From NCBI GenBank assembly GCA_039881145.1, contig JAYKKI010000061.1:11816001-11880000 (forward strand): a stretch of DNA of 64,000 nt, given 5' to 3'. Source of the stretch: Druceiella hillmani. Its lineage: Eukaryota > Arthropoda > Insecta > Lepidoptera > Hepialidae. Position numbers and translations under genes: made by a program. Within the stretch, counting starts at the first letter, position 1; every line of letters begins with the position of its first letter. The notes below the pieces were generated by a model that was not told the origin of the DNA, searched no databases, and worked only from the letters and a program-made list of their open reading frames with translations. Shown one piece after another: positions 12,221-23,812 of this stretch.

Positions 12221-12494
12221 CAACTTACAGAACTAGATAAGGAGCCTGTTTTGGCGGTTTTGGGTCTTCCGTCTGCCGATCTTGCGATCGTGGAACACGC
12301 GACTAAATTCATCATGGCACGGGGTAAGAATTTTTATGCAGGTTTGTTGTGCTTTGACTTTTTAGTAGAAAAACTCCTTTTGGTTAGAAAAAGACGTATT
12401 TTAGAGATCACATGTACCTATTGGTAGTCGAGATGGACCTCTCCCAACTCTAGGGGAGAGACTACAAGATTGTTGTGTTTCTAAGTGGTTGAAT

Positions 12495-12541
12495 AAGACC
12501 TGGCTAATACTGAGTACACTTCACAGTATTAGCCAGGTCTT
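12495..12541. repeat. Perfect 18-bp hairpin inside LINE relic
   Basis: Arms 12495-12512 (AAGACCTGGCTAATACTG) and 12524-12541 are exact reverse complements around an 11-base loop. Confidence 0.9.
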
Positions 12542-12549
12542 TTTGATGG

Positions 12550-12605
12550 AGCCTGGTGTTTTCCCCACTGGTGTTTTCCTGAGAGCCTGGTGTTTTCCCC
12601 ACTAG
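12550..12605. repeat. 34-bp duplication inside LINE relic
   Basis: GAGCCTGGTGTTTTCCCCAC occurs at 12550 and 12584; a third partial GGTGTTTTCC lies between. Confidence 0.85.
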
Positions 12606-13179
12606 CTTATATCGTTTTAGATTAAAAGACAGCTTGCTGTGTTCCTGCAGTTTTGAGACGCAGGACATGAATTACGTTTTCTTCCACTGCAGTGAGCACG
12701 ATGATGCGCGTAGAGGTTTGTTAGAGTGTATGCGTAAATATAGTAATAGAGTAGTTTCATGCAATTCCATAGAACTTTGCATTTTTAGTCATCTTGACTT
12801 GGTTCGATCTTTGAGGCATTTAATAATTCACAAAACCGTTCTAGAACAATTGGAGGCGCTAAATGGCTTATTAAGCAATTTTAACCCTGTTGGGAGGAAG
12901 GGTTTGATGGTAGATACGAGACGCTATTGGGGAACCTCAAAGTTCTTTATACACTTGTACGACATGAGGCGGGTCGTTACATGACCCTAGAGGGGCTCTG
13001 AGATAACCTGGATGGTAGCTTGAAAATAGTCACAAAGATGGTTACGAGAGACAGACAGCCATGAAGTCCTTCTTCTTTTCCTTAGAGAAGGATAAACTCT
13101 ACCTGACCCAAGAGATAAAGGCAACGGCAAAAAAGAATATTAAGTCCAATGATTAAGGCATATAGGTTATGCAGTCGCA

Positions 13180-14215
13180 GACTTTGTGGATCAGAGGAGT
13201 GATTGTAGACGTTGTTGACGCTGAAAGTGTCATGAAACTTCAGTAGGTGGCAGCAACCCTGAAGGATATCCGGGTAGAGGAGAGTAGGATTAAACTGTCT
13301 TCCATTATAATACACGATGTCCCTAATAAAGAGATTTTGAAGATGATTAAATAAAACAATTTGCAAAGGCAAGCCTGTCAGTGCGCTAAGAACCTCTGAA
13401 TGTCATGGTAAGCAGTTGAAATCCATCTGGTGGCCTTAGTAGACGCTCGGTGTAACTACAAAAGGGAAGTTAAGAGAGCTAGGCGCTCTCATTTTTGCGA
13501 TTTTGTAACCAGGATAGGATATTCAGAACCTTGGAAAGCTGTGTACAGAAGTCTACAAAGATCCTTGAAACCTTTTGTTTTAACACCCTAAGAAATTTGA
13601 TGGGATTTGCACTGGGTATATTCACGAAAAATAGAAATGCCTTTTGACCACACTGTACCTGATGAAGATTTTGCTTTTGATACTGTTGTGTGGCAACATA
13701 CCAGGAATGCTGTTAGCATACTTTTAGTTATTAGTCATAATTCGAAACTACGCCATTCCGAGTTACACGAAATCATTAAAAATCTTAGCTGAACAAGGCC
13801 TGGATAAAATCGATAATAGAATATTCAAGGCCGTATGGAATGCAGCAACGTTTGAAATTCTTGCAGTCTTTAACTGCTGCAGGGGTATGGATCACTTTCC
13901 AAAGATCTGAAAAGTGGGTAGACTGAAGGTTATCCTGGAGTAATGGGATATCGCTTAGCGATCCAAAATTCTATACACCCATTACACTCCTTCCAGTTTT
14001 TAGGAAGTTACTAGAGCGAACGTTGGCGGCACATTTATTAGCAAAACTGTTACTTGCCGAGGTCTTCCAACCAATTTGATCTCGGTTCCGAAGTGTCCAT
14101 ATCAGACATGATACATGCGCATGGAGTGATGTGACGTCAGGTATGTTATCTCGGTAACGAAAACTTTGAAGTTCTCTAAATGTCTCGAAGTTCGGGTCAC
14201 ACTCAACCAAGTCAA
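13180..14215 (+). pseudogene. R1-type LINE relic: ORF1 piece joined to ORF2 RT N-terminal half
   Basis: At 13195-13350 a gag-like piece reads VVDVVDAESVMKLQ and IIIHDVPNKEILKMIK, resembling ORF1 proteins of R1-type elements. From 13440 the ORF2 linker follows: YKREVKRARRSHFCDFV, EPWKAVYRSLQRSLKPF, then EQGLDKIDNRIFKAVWNA and MDHFPKI near 13795-13910. The RT entry block is PITLLPVFRKLLERTLAAHL (13978-14040), then a stop in FQPI-stop-SRFRSVHIRHDT near 14080. Coding ends before the catalytic DD box. Several frameshifts; non-functional. It lies downstream of the ORF2 C-terminal piece on the same strand, the reverse of the order in one element. Confidence 0.7.
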
Positions 14216-14733
14216 TGACAATGCATAACTGAGTTACTTATTTTTGAAGTCGGTGCTAGCAACGTTAGTTGTAAGCCATTGAGCAGTCCCACTCTCCATA
14301 TCTAAAATGTAATATAAAATTTTGCAAAGTAACAACTACCACTTGAGGAGTTCCATTCTCCATATCCAAAATGCAATATCAGATTTTGCAAAATAATAAC
14401 TAAAGTAACAACTACCCAGTAGCAAATCTACTGAATCACGTTTGATTTATTACCATTTGTTAAGGAATTGTATTAATCATCTTTAAAACTCATCATCAGA
14501 CCTCGATCATGTATTAGAACGATAGTGATGGGCGAATAATAAATGTTTTATCATCACTAATAATATGTTACATTAACCGATTGCAACAACCAAAATGTGC
14601 ATTATACCATTCCAAAAACCATGGTCGTTGTCATGGTAATTAAAATTTCATTAATGACGTCATTATCTACAACGGCTTTGAAACATAAATGGAGAATAAG
14701 ATAGACCAGACACGAACACACATTTTGTTTGTT

Positions 14734-14756
14734 TGCCACAATTTACAATTGTGGCA
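14734..14756. repeat. 10-bp perfect hairpin
   Basis: TGCCACAATT / AATTGTGGCA around a 3-base loop. Confidence 0.75.
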
Positions 14757-14809
14757 GACAGTCTCGATGTGATTATATTTTATGCTTTCTTTTTGCAATT
14801 TTAAAGTGC

Positions 14810-14853
14810 GATGCAATACTCTTTCAAAACACGTTTTGAAAGAGTATTGCATC
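14810..14853. repeat. Perfect 21-bp palindrome with 2-base centre
   Basis: Arms 14810-14830 and 14833-14853 are exact reverse complements with only AC between them. The loop is too short for a normal RNA hairpin, which suggests a DNA-level fold-back event. Confidence 0.92.
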
Positions 14854-15069
14854 TTAGGATAGACATAAATAGATTTTTCACTACGATCGGCTTTTACAAT
14901 ACAAAATATAACAATTCACCATGTCTAAAACGTTCACAAATTTCGAAACAACAGAAATATAGTCAATATACACTTACTCGATTATAAAGCGTAAGGTGTA
15001 ATTTTTGTTTAAATCTCATCAGTTTCTTTTTTGAGTTTGTTTAATTGATAAATACTTCGTCTCATAGAA

Positions 15070-15910
15070 TGGTAAATAATTAGAAAAGAAAGATGAACAG
15101 AGGAAATTGGTCTGAAAAGAACGTAAAAAGAACACTGACATTGCAGTGGATGTTGTGATAGAAGAAAAAAAGGGACAGCAACGAATACTTTTTCTATCCC
15201 CTCAGACAACTCTAGAAAGAAAAGTAAATGTGGTCCGTGAAAGCTTGCAAGATAATGCGTCTATTACATAGCCATTGAAGGTCCAGTTAGGCCCGAAAAA
15301 GCAATTTTCATGGTCTATAGAATTCAAAATAAAAAAACTCTATTCATTTAATAATGAAAAACAAGAAGCTGGGAAGGACTGGACAGAAAGATTTTTAAAG
15401 ACACCCAGAATTGCCTATGTCACTATCCCGGCTTCCAGGTCTGGATGTTGTTCTTCGCTGGACGGCATAGAAATAAATAGCCAAGTACTCCATAACAATA
15501 AACTTTTTCCGTAATCAGTTCCAAACAAATAATGACTTTTCTGGCAACTGAGGACATTTCTTGCGTAACGAGGAAACACCTTTGTTATTATTTCTTCTCC
15601 ATATAAAAGAGAATTGGAAGAGGCTAAAAAAAAAGAAATTTGAAGAGGATAATACAAAAAGAGCAAAGTAATGAAAGATCTAAAGAAAACTGAGAAAAGA
15701 TTAGAGGGTAAAAAGACAAGAGTGATTACAAACAAAAAAAATAGCCGAGACTGGATCGTAAAGGGAGTACAGAGATAGCAGTGATATTGAAAATATACCT
15801 TGTACTCTAAAGGTCGATACTTGGATTCAAACGAAGGTTGGCCCACTGCAGCTGTGCAGGAGTAGAAGATGATAAAGATGCAACATTCACATTCAAATTT
15901 TGTCAGCAAT
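15070..15910 (+). pseudogene. pogo/Tigger (jerky-like) transposase relic, internally deleted
   Basis: Plus-strand fragments in order: VDVVIEEKKGQ... and TTLERKV at about 15140-15220, resembling the end of a psq-type helix-turn-helix (PRTTLERRV); FNNEKQEAGKDWTERFLK at about 15345-15398 with a frameshifted HPELPMSLS, matching the CENPB-type block of pogo proteins; then PYKRELEEAKKKEI and a lysine-rich tail at 15600-15740; and finally AHCSCAGVEDDKDATFTFKF with a CQQ-stop end at 15842-15910. The last block resembles the WxHxxCAG zinc-finger-like tail found on some insect pogo/jerky transposases. The DDE catalytic core is missing altogether, so this is a dead, internally deleted copy. Confidence 0.68.
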
Positions 15911-15931
15911 AATAGGTTGGTTTTGGTATAT

Positions 15932-15984
15932 CCCATCTTACCCCCAGGGGTACTCTATCGTACTTGACTTAGGGGCAAGATGGG
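15932..15984. repeat. 13-bp inverted repeat at the 3' edge of the pogo relic
   Basis: CCCATCTTACCCC at 15932-15944 pairs with GGGGCAAGATGGG at 15972-15984 (one mismatch). It starts about 20 bases after the transposase stop and may be a subterminal or terminal repeat of the element; the matching 5' terminus was not found. Confidence 0.6.
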
Positions 15985-18900
15985 GTGATGGGACCATTCA
16001 TACGTTTCGATTTTGTTTAATTTAATTATGATATAAAAGTTCCTAGAACTAATTAATTACGAAAGACTGATTACCTAAGACAACTATAAAAATTAAAAAG
16101 ATATTAAAAATAAAATAATGTCTGTTTTATTCAGCTTTAAACCTTAAGTATCCCGTCTGACAAACAATTTGTAGGTAATTTCAAAATTTACGTAAATTAT
16201 TTGTTCACGAATTATTTCTCTAGAGTGGTTAAACGTATTGTTTACAAGTGTAATAGCATTTCATACATATAATCGGGCGTTGATTATTTCTATTTACAAT
16301 TTTCTAATTATATATTACGAAGTATGAAATATAATTCTTTAAACATTTCAGGTTTAAAACATTCTCTAAGTTTTAATATGTTCATGATCTGCAAATATAT
16401 TTTGAGCTTACTTTTTTATTTTAAGAAAGTGACAAATGTTTGCAAGTTGTTAATTATTTAAATACCCTTCAAGGGGCGTGAATTTTCACCATAAAAATAA
16501 AATTATTTATTTTACACCTTCGTTTGCAGTTTCATGTGATATAGGAATACTCAGTTTTAGTTTTGTTGAAAAGAAATGTATATAAGTTAAGGAATGTTAA
16601 ATATAAATATACGGGTTTCTATTAGTCGTATGCTATCTATTAATATTAAAAATTGATTTGCAAATTTCTCAAAATATCTTGCGCAAAAGGTACTTTTCTT
16701 GAACACCTACATAATATTTCAGGCTTCTTATCCTTACAGTCATCTACTTGTATAAATTCACTTAAATGATTCTATAAGGCCGTTCTCAAGTTATCTCATA
16801 GTATCCGATGTACGGTTTTCTTGATGGCAGACTTGTTAAGCTAAATACCTATTTAGGAACATGTAGATTTATATTTAAGATGATAGATTTATTAAAGTTA
16901 AAGATTAAACAAAGCTTTAGATCAATTATATATTAATAATATATTGTTTATTTTATACAAGATCATAATAAAAATTTAATCATCTATTTTTACCTAATAA
17001 CAAAGCGTGATAAGTAAATGTTGCGGTGATTTTAAATAAATATGTAACGAAATTTACAATTTTTACAAGCCCCTTTCAACTCTATTATATAAACACAAGT
17101 AAATAAAATTGAAGTGTCTATCAGTAGTTATGAAATATTTGAATTATAATCGTGTATCTATTTATTTACAAGACACCAAATCACAAAATATTATTTTTAA
17201 AATTTAACAAATAAATATTAATAGCGTTTGATACAGTGAACGGAATATGACAGTTCTCAATGCGCCCCTCGACCACGTGTGGTGACTGTGAATGATTTGG
17301 AATCGCTCTACTAAGTTTCAATAAAAGTTTTGCTAAATTTAACCAGTGTTTATGTTGAAATATTTGTTTATTAATATTCACTTATATATGCTCTAAGCCA
17401 CACCCCAAAATATTAGTCTCCGCCTTTTGGTTATAGTTGTAAAGCAGTTATTTGTCATCTGCTCCTAGTATTGTAAATCTGTGGTTGGAAATATAAACCA
17501 GACATAAATAGACTTTATTATTTTTTTAACATTGGTACAATTTTGCTTGAAAAATATTGCATTTTGTATCTAAAAATGGACGCTAAAAATTAGAAGTAAA
17601 TGTTTGATATTTGAATGTTTAATTTATGTTTTATATAATTCATATTTGATATTATATAATTTATATTTTTATGATAAATACTTAATACTTTATAATGTAA
17701 TTACATAATAATATATATTATAATATGCTTTGTGATAAAAAAAAGTAAAAGGAAAAAGGTCAAAATATAGCAACATTTTTTTTAATCTATTTTCCATTTC
17801 AATATTCGAAATCTGTAAAATGAGAATTTGTTATTTTTTGAAGAATTTTTACAATTTAATACACAATAACTATCGCATCATATTTTGGAATTGATTTTAA
17901 TGAGTAAAAAGTTAGGCATGAGTACATATAATATCAATACAGCAAAAGTGGTAATTTTAGTGATTTTTTTAAGTTAAGTGATGTACAAAATAATTACGAT
18001 TTTAAAAAAAGTATTTATTTTATTACAAAAATTGATTGAAAAAAAATTAATCATAATTACAAAATCTTTATTTTTTTTTATTGCTGAAGCATTTTTCACT
18101 ATTTTCAATTTAAATTTATAATTATATACTACATACTCAACAAACGTCTAAATATGAACGTTAAGTAAATATTTAGTTTATGATATTGTTTTTTTTGAAA
18201 TTATATTTTCATGCATCCTCTTTTGAATTTCTTGTTTTTTGGCTGAAAAACAGTGAAATTTTCATTCTTGCTAAAATGCATTTGTTTCCAATGATTAATT
18301 TATAATTTAAAAAATTATAATGTAAACGTTTAATAATAGATTTTTAGGATGGCAGAATAGGATGTTTTGGCAGAATAGGATATTAAGTGAGATAAACGTC
18401 ATCTTTTTATAATTTTGTTAATTTTTCTTAATCTATTATTTAACTTGTTCTTTTATTATCACTATTAATATTTATGTATTTGTTAAATATGTAGTTCTAA
18501 TTATAAATTTGTTCTAATTATGAAGTGAAAGTATTATTGTGAATAGTTGTTTATTCAATCAGTTTTTCATAATAAAGTAATCACGACCGAAACCTATTTT
18601 TTTTCAAATTATGTATATACTTTCATCAAAAATCAGTCAAATTTGCATTTCTGCTAAATTGCACTCTTTCTAGAAGTAAACGTAACAATAATAAAATAAA
18701 TTATTTAGATATTTCCATTTCTGCTATAGCGAGTGCTGCAATCAATTTCTTTACCCCCACTCTGTGGTTCACACCCGGCGGTGGTTAACACGCACCGTTT
18801 TATTAATAGTAATGTTGATCTAATAATACTACTGTAACTAATAATAATGACTAATAGTAATATTTCAGCTATAGCGTGCCAAGTGAATTTTTTTACAATG

Positions 18901-19766
18901 GCTTCGTCTGAGGGTTTATTCTTAATAATAGGTTTGTGTCCACCAAGAATAAATGGGATGGATTACAGTTTCTAATGATTAATCATGATATAGAGATAAC
19001 AAAAACAAAATTATTTATTATTAAAAATATAGATAGAAAATAAATTACAAATTCAGCCATGTAACAGTGAATACCAATCAGAGAGCATTACGTCATATCT
19101 TATGAAACGCCATTGTTGTTGACGTTTTTGTATTCAGAATAGGTCATTTAAATACAAAAACGTTAAATTAATTTTTGTTGCCCAATTGCACTTTAAAAGA
19201 TAAGTTTAATTCACAATGGAATCAAGTTTTAGCACAGCAAACAGTAGTAATTTCCTTGAAAATGGCAGCGTTATGCTTGGTAGATTATTTGTGTTAAACA
19301 GTGACTTCTGTTCATCAGAATTTCAGAAAACTGAAATTTGAAACTAAGTATACACAAGTGTAAAATATGTATTATAACCTGAAATATTATTATTTTAGTT
19401 TCTTTAAATTAAAAAAAGTGTGTTTAACACAATCAAACAATCAATATAACACCTAAATACAATTTTAAATCATTAACTTAAAACAGCTTAACCTTGAGGT
19501 TAAACTGTTTTGGGTTCATACAATATTATTTTATCAATAAACTTGTAAAGTAGTGACTGCAAAATTCATCAGTATTGCTTTAAATTTAAAAATATATTGT
19601 CTGTGAGTCTTATTAATTTGTCTGTTTGTAATCAAGTGTATTATCTCAGAGCTTCAACATTTTAATGTGTTTCTGTAGAAAACGGAAATCGAAGTCATTG
19701 TTGTAAGACTGGATTACAGTCACAATGAAGTGAAAATAGGTATATAGACTGCAAATAAATACTTAC
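15985..19766. other. AT-rich intergenic
   Basis: About 3.8 kb with long A/T runs and no supported gene. There is a short direct repeat of GGCAGAATAGGAT near 18353-18382, a weak repeat of GCTATAGCG contexts near 18722 and 18872, and one hairpin at 19480-19511. Confidence 0.55.
19480..19511. repeat. 14-bp hairpin
   Basis: AAAACAGCTTAACC at 19480-19493 pairs with GGTTAAACTGTTTT at 19498-19511 with one mismatch and a 4-base loop. Confidence 0.8.
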
Positions 19767-20000
19767 ATCAAAATAATCTGCATATACATTACAAGCATCT
19801 CTCCTTGCAAGTTTTAGTAACTTTTTCCGTATTTGTTCATTGTTTGGAACGTATATGAATAATTTGTTTGTCATTTTTGTTTTGATTTGTTTCGCAGACA
19901 GACACAATTGTTTTGATTTGTTTCGCAGACAGACACAATTGTTTTGATTTGTTTCGCACGGCGTGACATTATTCAAGATGCCATGATAGTCTTGAGCGTT
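19767..20000 (-). pseudogene. Decayed THAP-domain exon with intact splice donor
   Basis: On the minus strand the frame reads NKLFIYVPNNEQIRKKLLKL followed by ARRDACNVYADYFDV. This matches the THAP domain segment that normally reads like VPKxExxRKxWLxxxRRD...CEDHFD. The zinc-binding Cys and His of the CEDHF motif are lost (it reads ADYF). The exon ends at GAT/GTAAGT, donor at 19766-19761, a full consensus site at a place where THAP-containing genes and P-element-type transposases often splice. Upstream on this strand the frame runs through a triplicated 31-mer, so the N-terminal zinc ligands are also disrupted. It is either a P-element/THAP transposon relic or an old gene fragment; the second exon was not found. 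Confidence 0.55.
19879..19958. repeat. 31-bp unit in 2.6 tandem copies
   Basis: GTTTTGATTTGTTTCGCA starts at 19879, 19910 and 19941; the copies are nearly identical. The period is not a multiple of three, so the THAP frame changes from copy to copy. Confidence 0.92.
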
Positions 20001-20054
20001 TTCGAGATATATTTCAATTGGTGTTTGAAAACACAAAATACATATGATACACAA

Positions 20055-21754
20055 AATACATATGATAAATATTTAATTTTTCGAAAAAATATAATTATTG
20101 AGTAAAATAGATATTAACATGAAATATTAAACAATTTCTTAAATTTAGTTAACTAGCCATCACCAGCACCAACATTTGCAATAACAGGCACCAATATTTG
20201 CAATAACAGTGTTTTTTCGGTTTCTGTATATTTTCTTCCTGTATTATTTAATATAATTTCCGAAAAACGCTTGTGATTCCCAATATGTCAATAAGCTGCT
20301 TATAGCAGTGAGTCGCCGAGTCACTGACTATGATTTTGTCACCGTGATTTATGTCACCGTTTTTAATGTGACAACGAACAAAAAGAAAGTGATTTTGTCA
20401 CCGTAATGATATTTATACTTTCGGCGAGTGCGTTGCAATTATGTATAACAGAGTATTCGGTAAACACATAGTAGTCACAGAAAATTCATTTTTTAATCAC
20501 ATATTTGTGATTTAAAATTAATCTTTTCTCTTCTTTCTAAGATTTTATTTTTAAATCACAGTTATAAATATAAGAGTAGAAACGAATAGTGATACGAAGA
20601 AAAAATTACTACAGACACCACGTAGTGAGAGAGCTGAAAGAACTGGAGTAATATGACCAGTTCAAGAGAAAGTTGCATTTCTCAGATCTTATTTAATTAA
20701 GTTTGGGAAAAATTATAGAGGTGAAATAAAAATAATTTGATTTTTGCACCAGATAACATGCACTTTTCAAGTGTAACCTCGTGTGATCAAACAGAATCAT
20801 CACAGTTGAGATCATTCCCGTGTCACAAATTTCTAGTGTACCATCAAGCCATATGATACAATCATAAAATACAATCTGGTAGATCTGTCCATTTCTCGGT
20901 TAATAAGAACATTCAACTACGAAAAGGTGTACGTGTTACAGACAGCACTAACTGTACAAAGTTAGTGATACTTTAACTGGGCAGAAGTGAACCGTCAAAT
21001 GGTAAGACTGTTTTGTCACGCCCGTTTCCTAAGTATTTGTTATGTTTTGTTTTTATTGTAATACTTAAAATTTAATTTAAACAGTCTTACAACATTTGGC
21101 GGGGTGTTCATCAATGAACCAGGCAGATACAATGACCCACAACGGGTATTTCACTAAAGCCACGTTGTCATATCGTGCTACTTACACGTGCGTACCTGTC
21201 TTAGTAGCATCTGTTAACCCATTCAGTCGCTAGTGATCTATCTAGTCGAACACGTGTGTTGCGACAAAATATATGATTTTGTTGCATAAAAGTTAAAAAA
21301 AGGTGAGTCTCTTTTCTTTTTTTATAGATTTTCAGTGACTGCATATCCTTATTTTTGCCTGTTGTGCTTATATAATGTCTCATGGACCTTCGTTTATGAA
21401 TATTCTTAGCTTCTTTGAAAGTACGTGTTTATTGTGATATAACTTCAAACGTTTTGTTACAGCGGTGGTTCACAATGAACCAAAATCGAACGGTTATGGT
21501 GAATCATTGGTTCCGTGTTAACTACCTATATTTTTTTGTTGAAAAATAATTTTATAAGTACTTTTGTTGAATTCTACTTGCATCTTTCCTATAAAAGCTC
21601 AAAAGCTGTACCCATTTCGTTTATTGCAATATTTCATTTTCAGGATGGCAAGTAAAAAGCTTAGCCGTGAAAAAAGAACAAAAGGTAAGCATAAGGATAC
21701 GCATTGCATACCAGATGGCTAAAATAAATAATATCGAGACGCCTTCAACATGGA
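20055..21754. other. Non-coding flank of the Tigger relic
   Basis: Contains repeated GTCACCGT/GTGATTTTGTCACCG motifs at 20330-20405, a CACTAAC...GTTAGTG palindrome near 20946-20967, and motifs such as GGTTCACAATGAACC (21466-21480) that recur in related form beyond the transposase. Confidence 0.5.
21002..21090. repeat. 12-bp perfect inverted repeat, 65-bp spacer
   Basis: GTAAGACTGTTT at 21002-21013 and AAACAGTCTTAC at 21079-21090. Could be terminal repeats of a tiny element or part of the Tigger 5' end. Confidence 0.65.
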
Positions 21755-23195
21755 ACACAAATGAAATGGTGGGCAAACAGACCACTGTCTGTGTGTCCGT
21801 TTCTTCAGACAAAGGCACCCAGAACTAATTATCAGGAAACCAGAACCATACAGTTTAGCATGTGCAACGACTTTCAACAAAGTAAATGTTCAGAAATTCT
21901 TCAACAATCTAAAATTGGTGCTGTAACTCTACGAAAGTTTTAGTGATGGAAGAAGAATTTATAATCTTGACGAATAGGCTACTACATCCGTATAACGCCC
22001 ATAAAAAATAGTTACTTTCAAAGTTACGAATACCTGTAAAGTTACAAGTGGAAGAGAGGGGAACACTTGTAATAACTTGTTTGATTGGAAATGTACTAGG
22101 GCGTAACCACCTGTCATAATTTTCCCGTGGAAAAACTTTCTGGAAAAACCTTCTGGAACTTTAGGACTAGCCATTCCAACAGGGTGGATGAATACTAATC
22201 TTTACCTGTAAAGTTACAAGTGGAAGAGAGGGGAACACTTGTAATAACTTGTTTGATTGTAAATGTACTAGGCCGCTACCACCTGCCATAATTTTCCCGG
22301 CGAAAACCTTTCTGGACAAACTTACTGGAACTTTAGGACTAGCCATTCCAACAGGGTGGATGAATACTAATCTTTTTGCAGATATCATGAAGCACTTCGT
22401 TAAATATACATCAGCATCCAAGGATAACCCAGCTCTACTTTTTGTGGACAATCATGAAAACCATTTGTCTAACGAAGATCTTGATATCGCGAAATCATCA
22501 GGTGTCACAATATTAACACTTCACCCACACAAAACATCAAAGTTGCAACCCCTAGACGTTAGGGTTAATGCTCCATTTAAGACTTTTTACAACTCCGCCA
22601 TTGATGACGGAGCATGGATGATGGAGCACCCTGGCAAATCCATGACAATATACCACATAGTAGAATGTGTTGGACAAGCTTTTTTAAAGCCTTTGACTCC
22701 TAGTAACATTGAAAATGCATTCAAAAAGTGTGGAATCCATCTACTTAACGATTCTATTTTTATGACATCGATTTGTACCCAGCATCCGAAATGCTAGATT
22801 ATCTGATGCTGAAACAGATGCCGGAGAAAGTGGATGTGAATCACCATCTATTTTAAATCTTCCACCTCTAGGGCTCACTTGATCTTAAGGTTACCACCAA
22901 AACTTATAACCAAATGAGCAGTACCAAGTATTCCCAAACTCAATCAATCGCAGCTAGAAATATCCAACACAGTATAGAAATAACTAAAGCAGATATCAGT
23001 ACAATTGATTCTACAAAACAAAACAAGCAGAATGTTCAACATCAACTGGAACTTTTATTTCACATAAAATATTTTGACCTCCACTTAAAGCTTAAAGCTA
23101 ATCCTCGAAAAGAAAATGGCGAACGAACACAAGCCGCAAGCATAATAGCAACAGACACTCCAGAAAGGCAAACCCTATATAAAAAGAAGCTCTAA
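21755..23195 (+). pseudogene. pogo/Tigger (jerky-like) DDE transposase relic
   Basis: DNA transposase of the Tc1/mariner superfamily's pogo branch (DDE_1). Blocks in order: a decayed CENPB-like part (LSVCPFLQTKAPRTN, SMCNDFQQSKCSEILQ) at 21785-21905; RIYNLDE at 21955-21975, carrying the first catalytic Asp but followed at once by a stop; GTLVITCLI, then IIFPAKTFLDKL and LGLAIPTGWMNT; the second catalytic block LLFVDNHENHLS at about 22435-22470; LTLHPHKTSKLQPLDV at 22520-22560, where the last acidic residue is expected; GKSMTIYHIVE; and a basic tail with ANPRKENGER and ATDTPERQ ending at 23195. Stops in the first third, a frame change near 22800, and an internal 172-bp duplication make it inactive. 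A 182-residue frame (22249-22797) survives open. Confidence 0.88.
22032..22375. repeat. 172-bp tandem duplication inside the Tigger transposase
   Basis: Copy 1 starts at 22032 and copy 2 at 22204; both begin ACCTGTAAAGTTACAAGTGG and both contain the ERGTL...CCAACAGGGTGGATGAAT stretch. The copies differ at several sites. 172 is not a multiple of three, so the duplication breaks the frame. Confidence 0.95.
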
Positions 23196-23812
23196 GTGTA
23201 AAGAAAATAAAGGGAGATAAAAAAGTAAAGCTGGATTTATTCAAAGAAATGAAAAAGGTAACAAGATTGCTGGAAAACCTGTAAGCTCTGACATATGTTT
23301 TTTTAATGAGCATTAGACACAAAATTCTATTATTATGTCATTTATTATCAATAATAAGTTTAAAACTTTCAAAATATTGCTACATATTTTTTGTAATCAC
23401 AGATATTAAGAAATATTGAAAATGAGAAAATCTATGCTATATTTGATTCATATTATATTTTTATTTAAGATTAAAATTTAATTTAATTTATTTAAGATAA
23501 AAGTTTAAAAGGTTGTTACAAAATATTTCTAAGTTTATTGCAATTCTTGAAAGAACTGATTAATATATTCCTGAGAGTGACTATTATTATTTTTTTTGTT
23601 TTATTCTAAAAAAAAGACTACTTTTTATTACTGATAATAAGAAGCCTGTTAACATGTTGATTAATATAATTGTGAATGTTAAAATATGGTAAAATAATAA
23701 AAAGACTGTTACAAAATGTAGCTAAGTTGTTAGGTATAAAGTTCTTGGGAAAACTGTGTTGTTAATTACTTAACTCATAATTATGTTGATTTTATTATTT
23801 AAAACTCAAATA

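Larger units (their letters stand above)
12100..13020 (+). pseudogene. R1-type LINE ORF2 C-terminal fragment
   Basis: Plus-strand remnant of the region after the reverse transcriptase core. It shows YGPSVWASW at about 12130, LAVLGLPSADLAIVEHATKF at 12255-12315, and a terminal Cys-His motif (LLCSCSFETQDMNYVFFHCS, 12634-12690) of the CxCx-H-C type found at the C-terminus of R1/I-group LINE ORF2 proteins. Stops, frameshifts and two local duplications interrupt it. Clade assignment is by motif memory only. Confidence 0.68.
14216..15069. other. Intergenic with two hairpins
   Basis: No coding signal. A short diverged direct repeat occurs at about 14290-14400 (TCCATATCTAAAATG / TCCATATCCAAAATG). 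Two hairpins are listed separately. Confidence 0.5.

Noticed and set aside
12495..12541. Hairpin followed by TTTTT as a terminator
   Set aside because: The window is eukaryotic and the hairpin lies within a dead LINE, so an intrinsic bacterial-type terminator makes no sense here.
15415..15936. 173-residue minus-strand open frame
   Set aside because: It is the antisense shadow of the pogo relic read on the plus strand; its hydrophobic composition comes from the lysine-rich sense tail.
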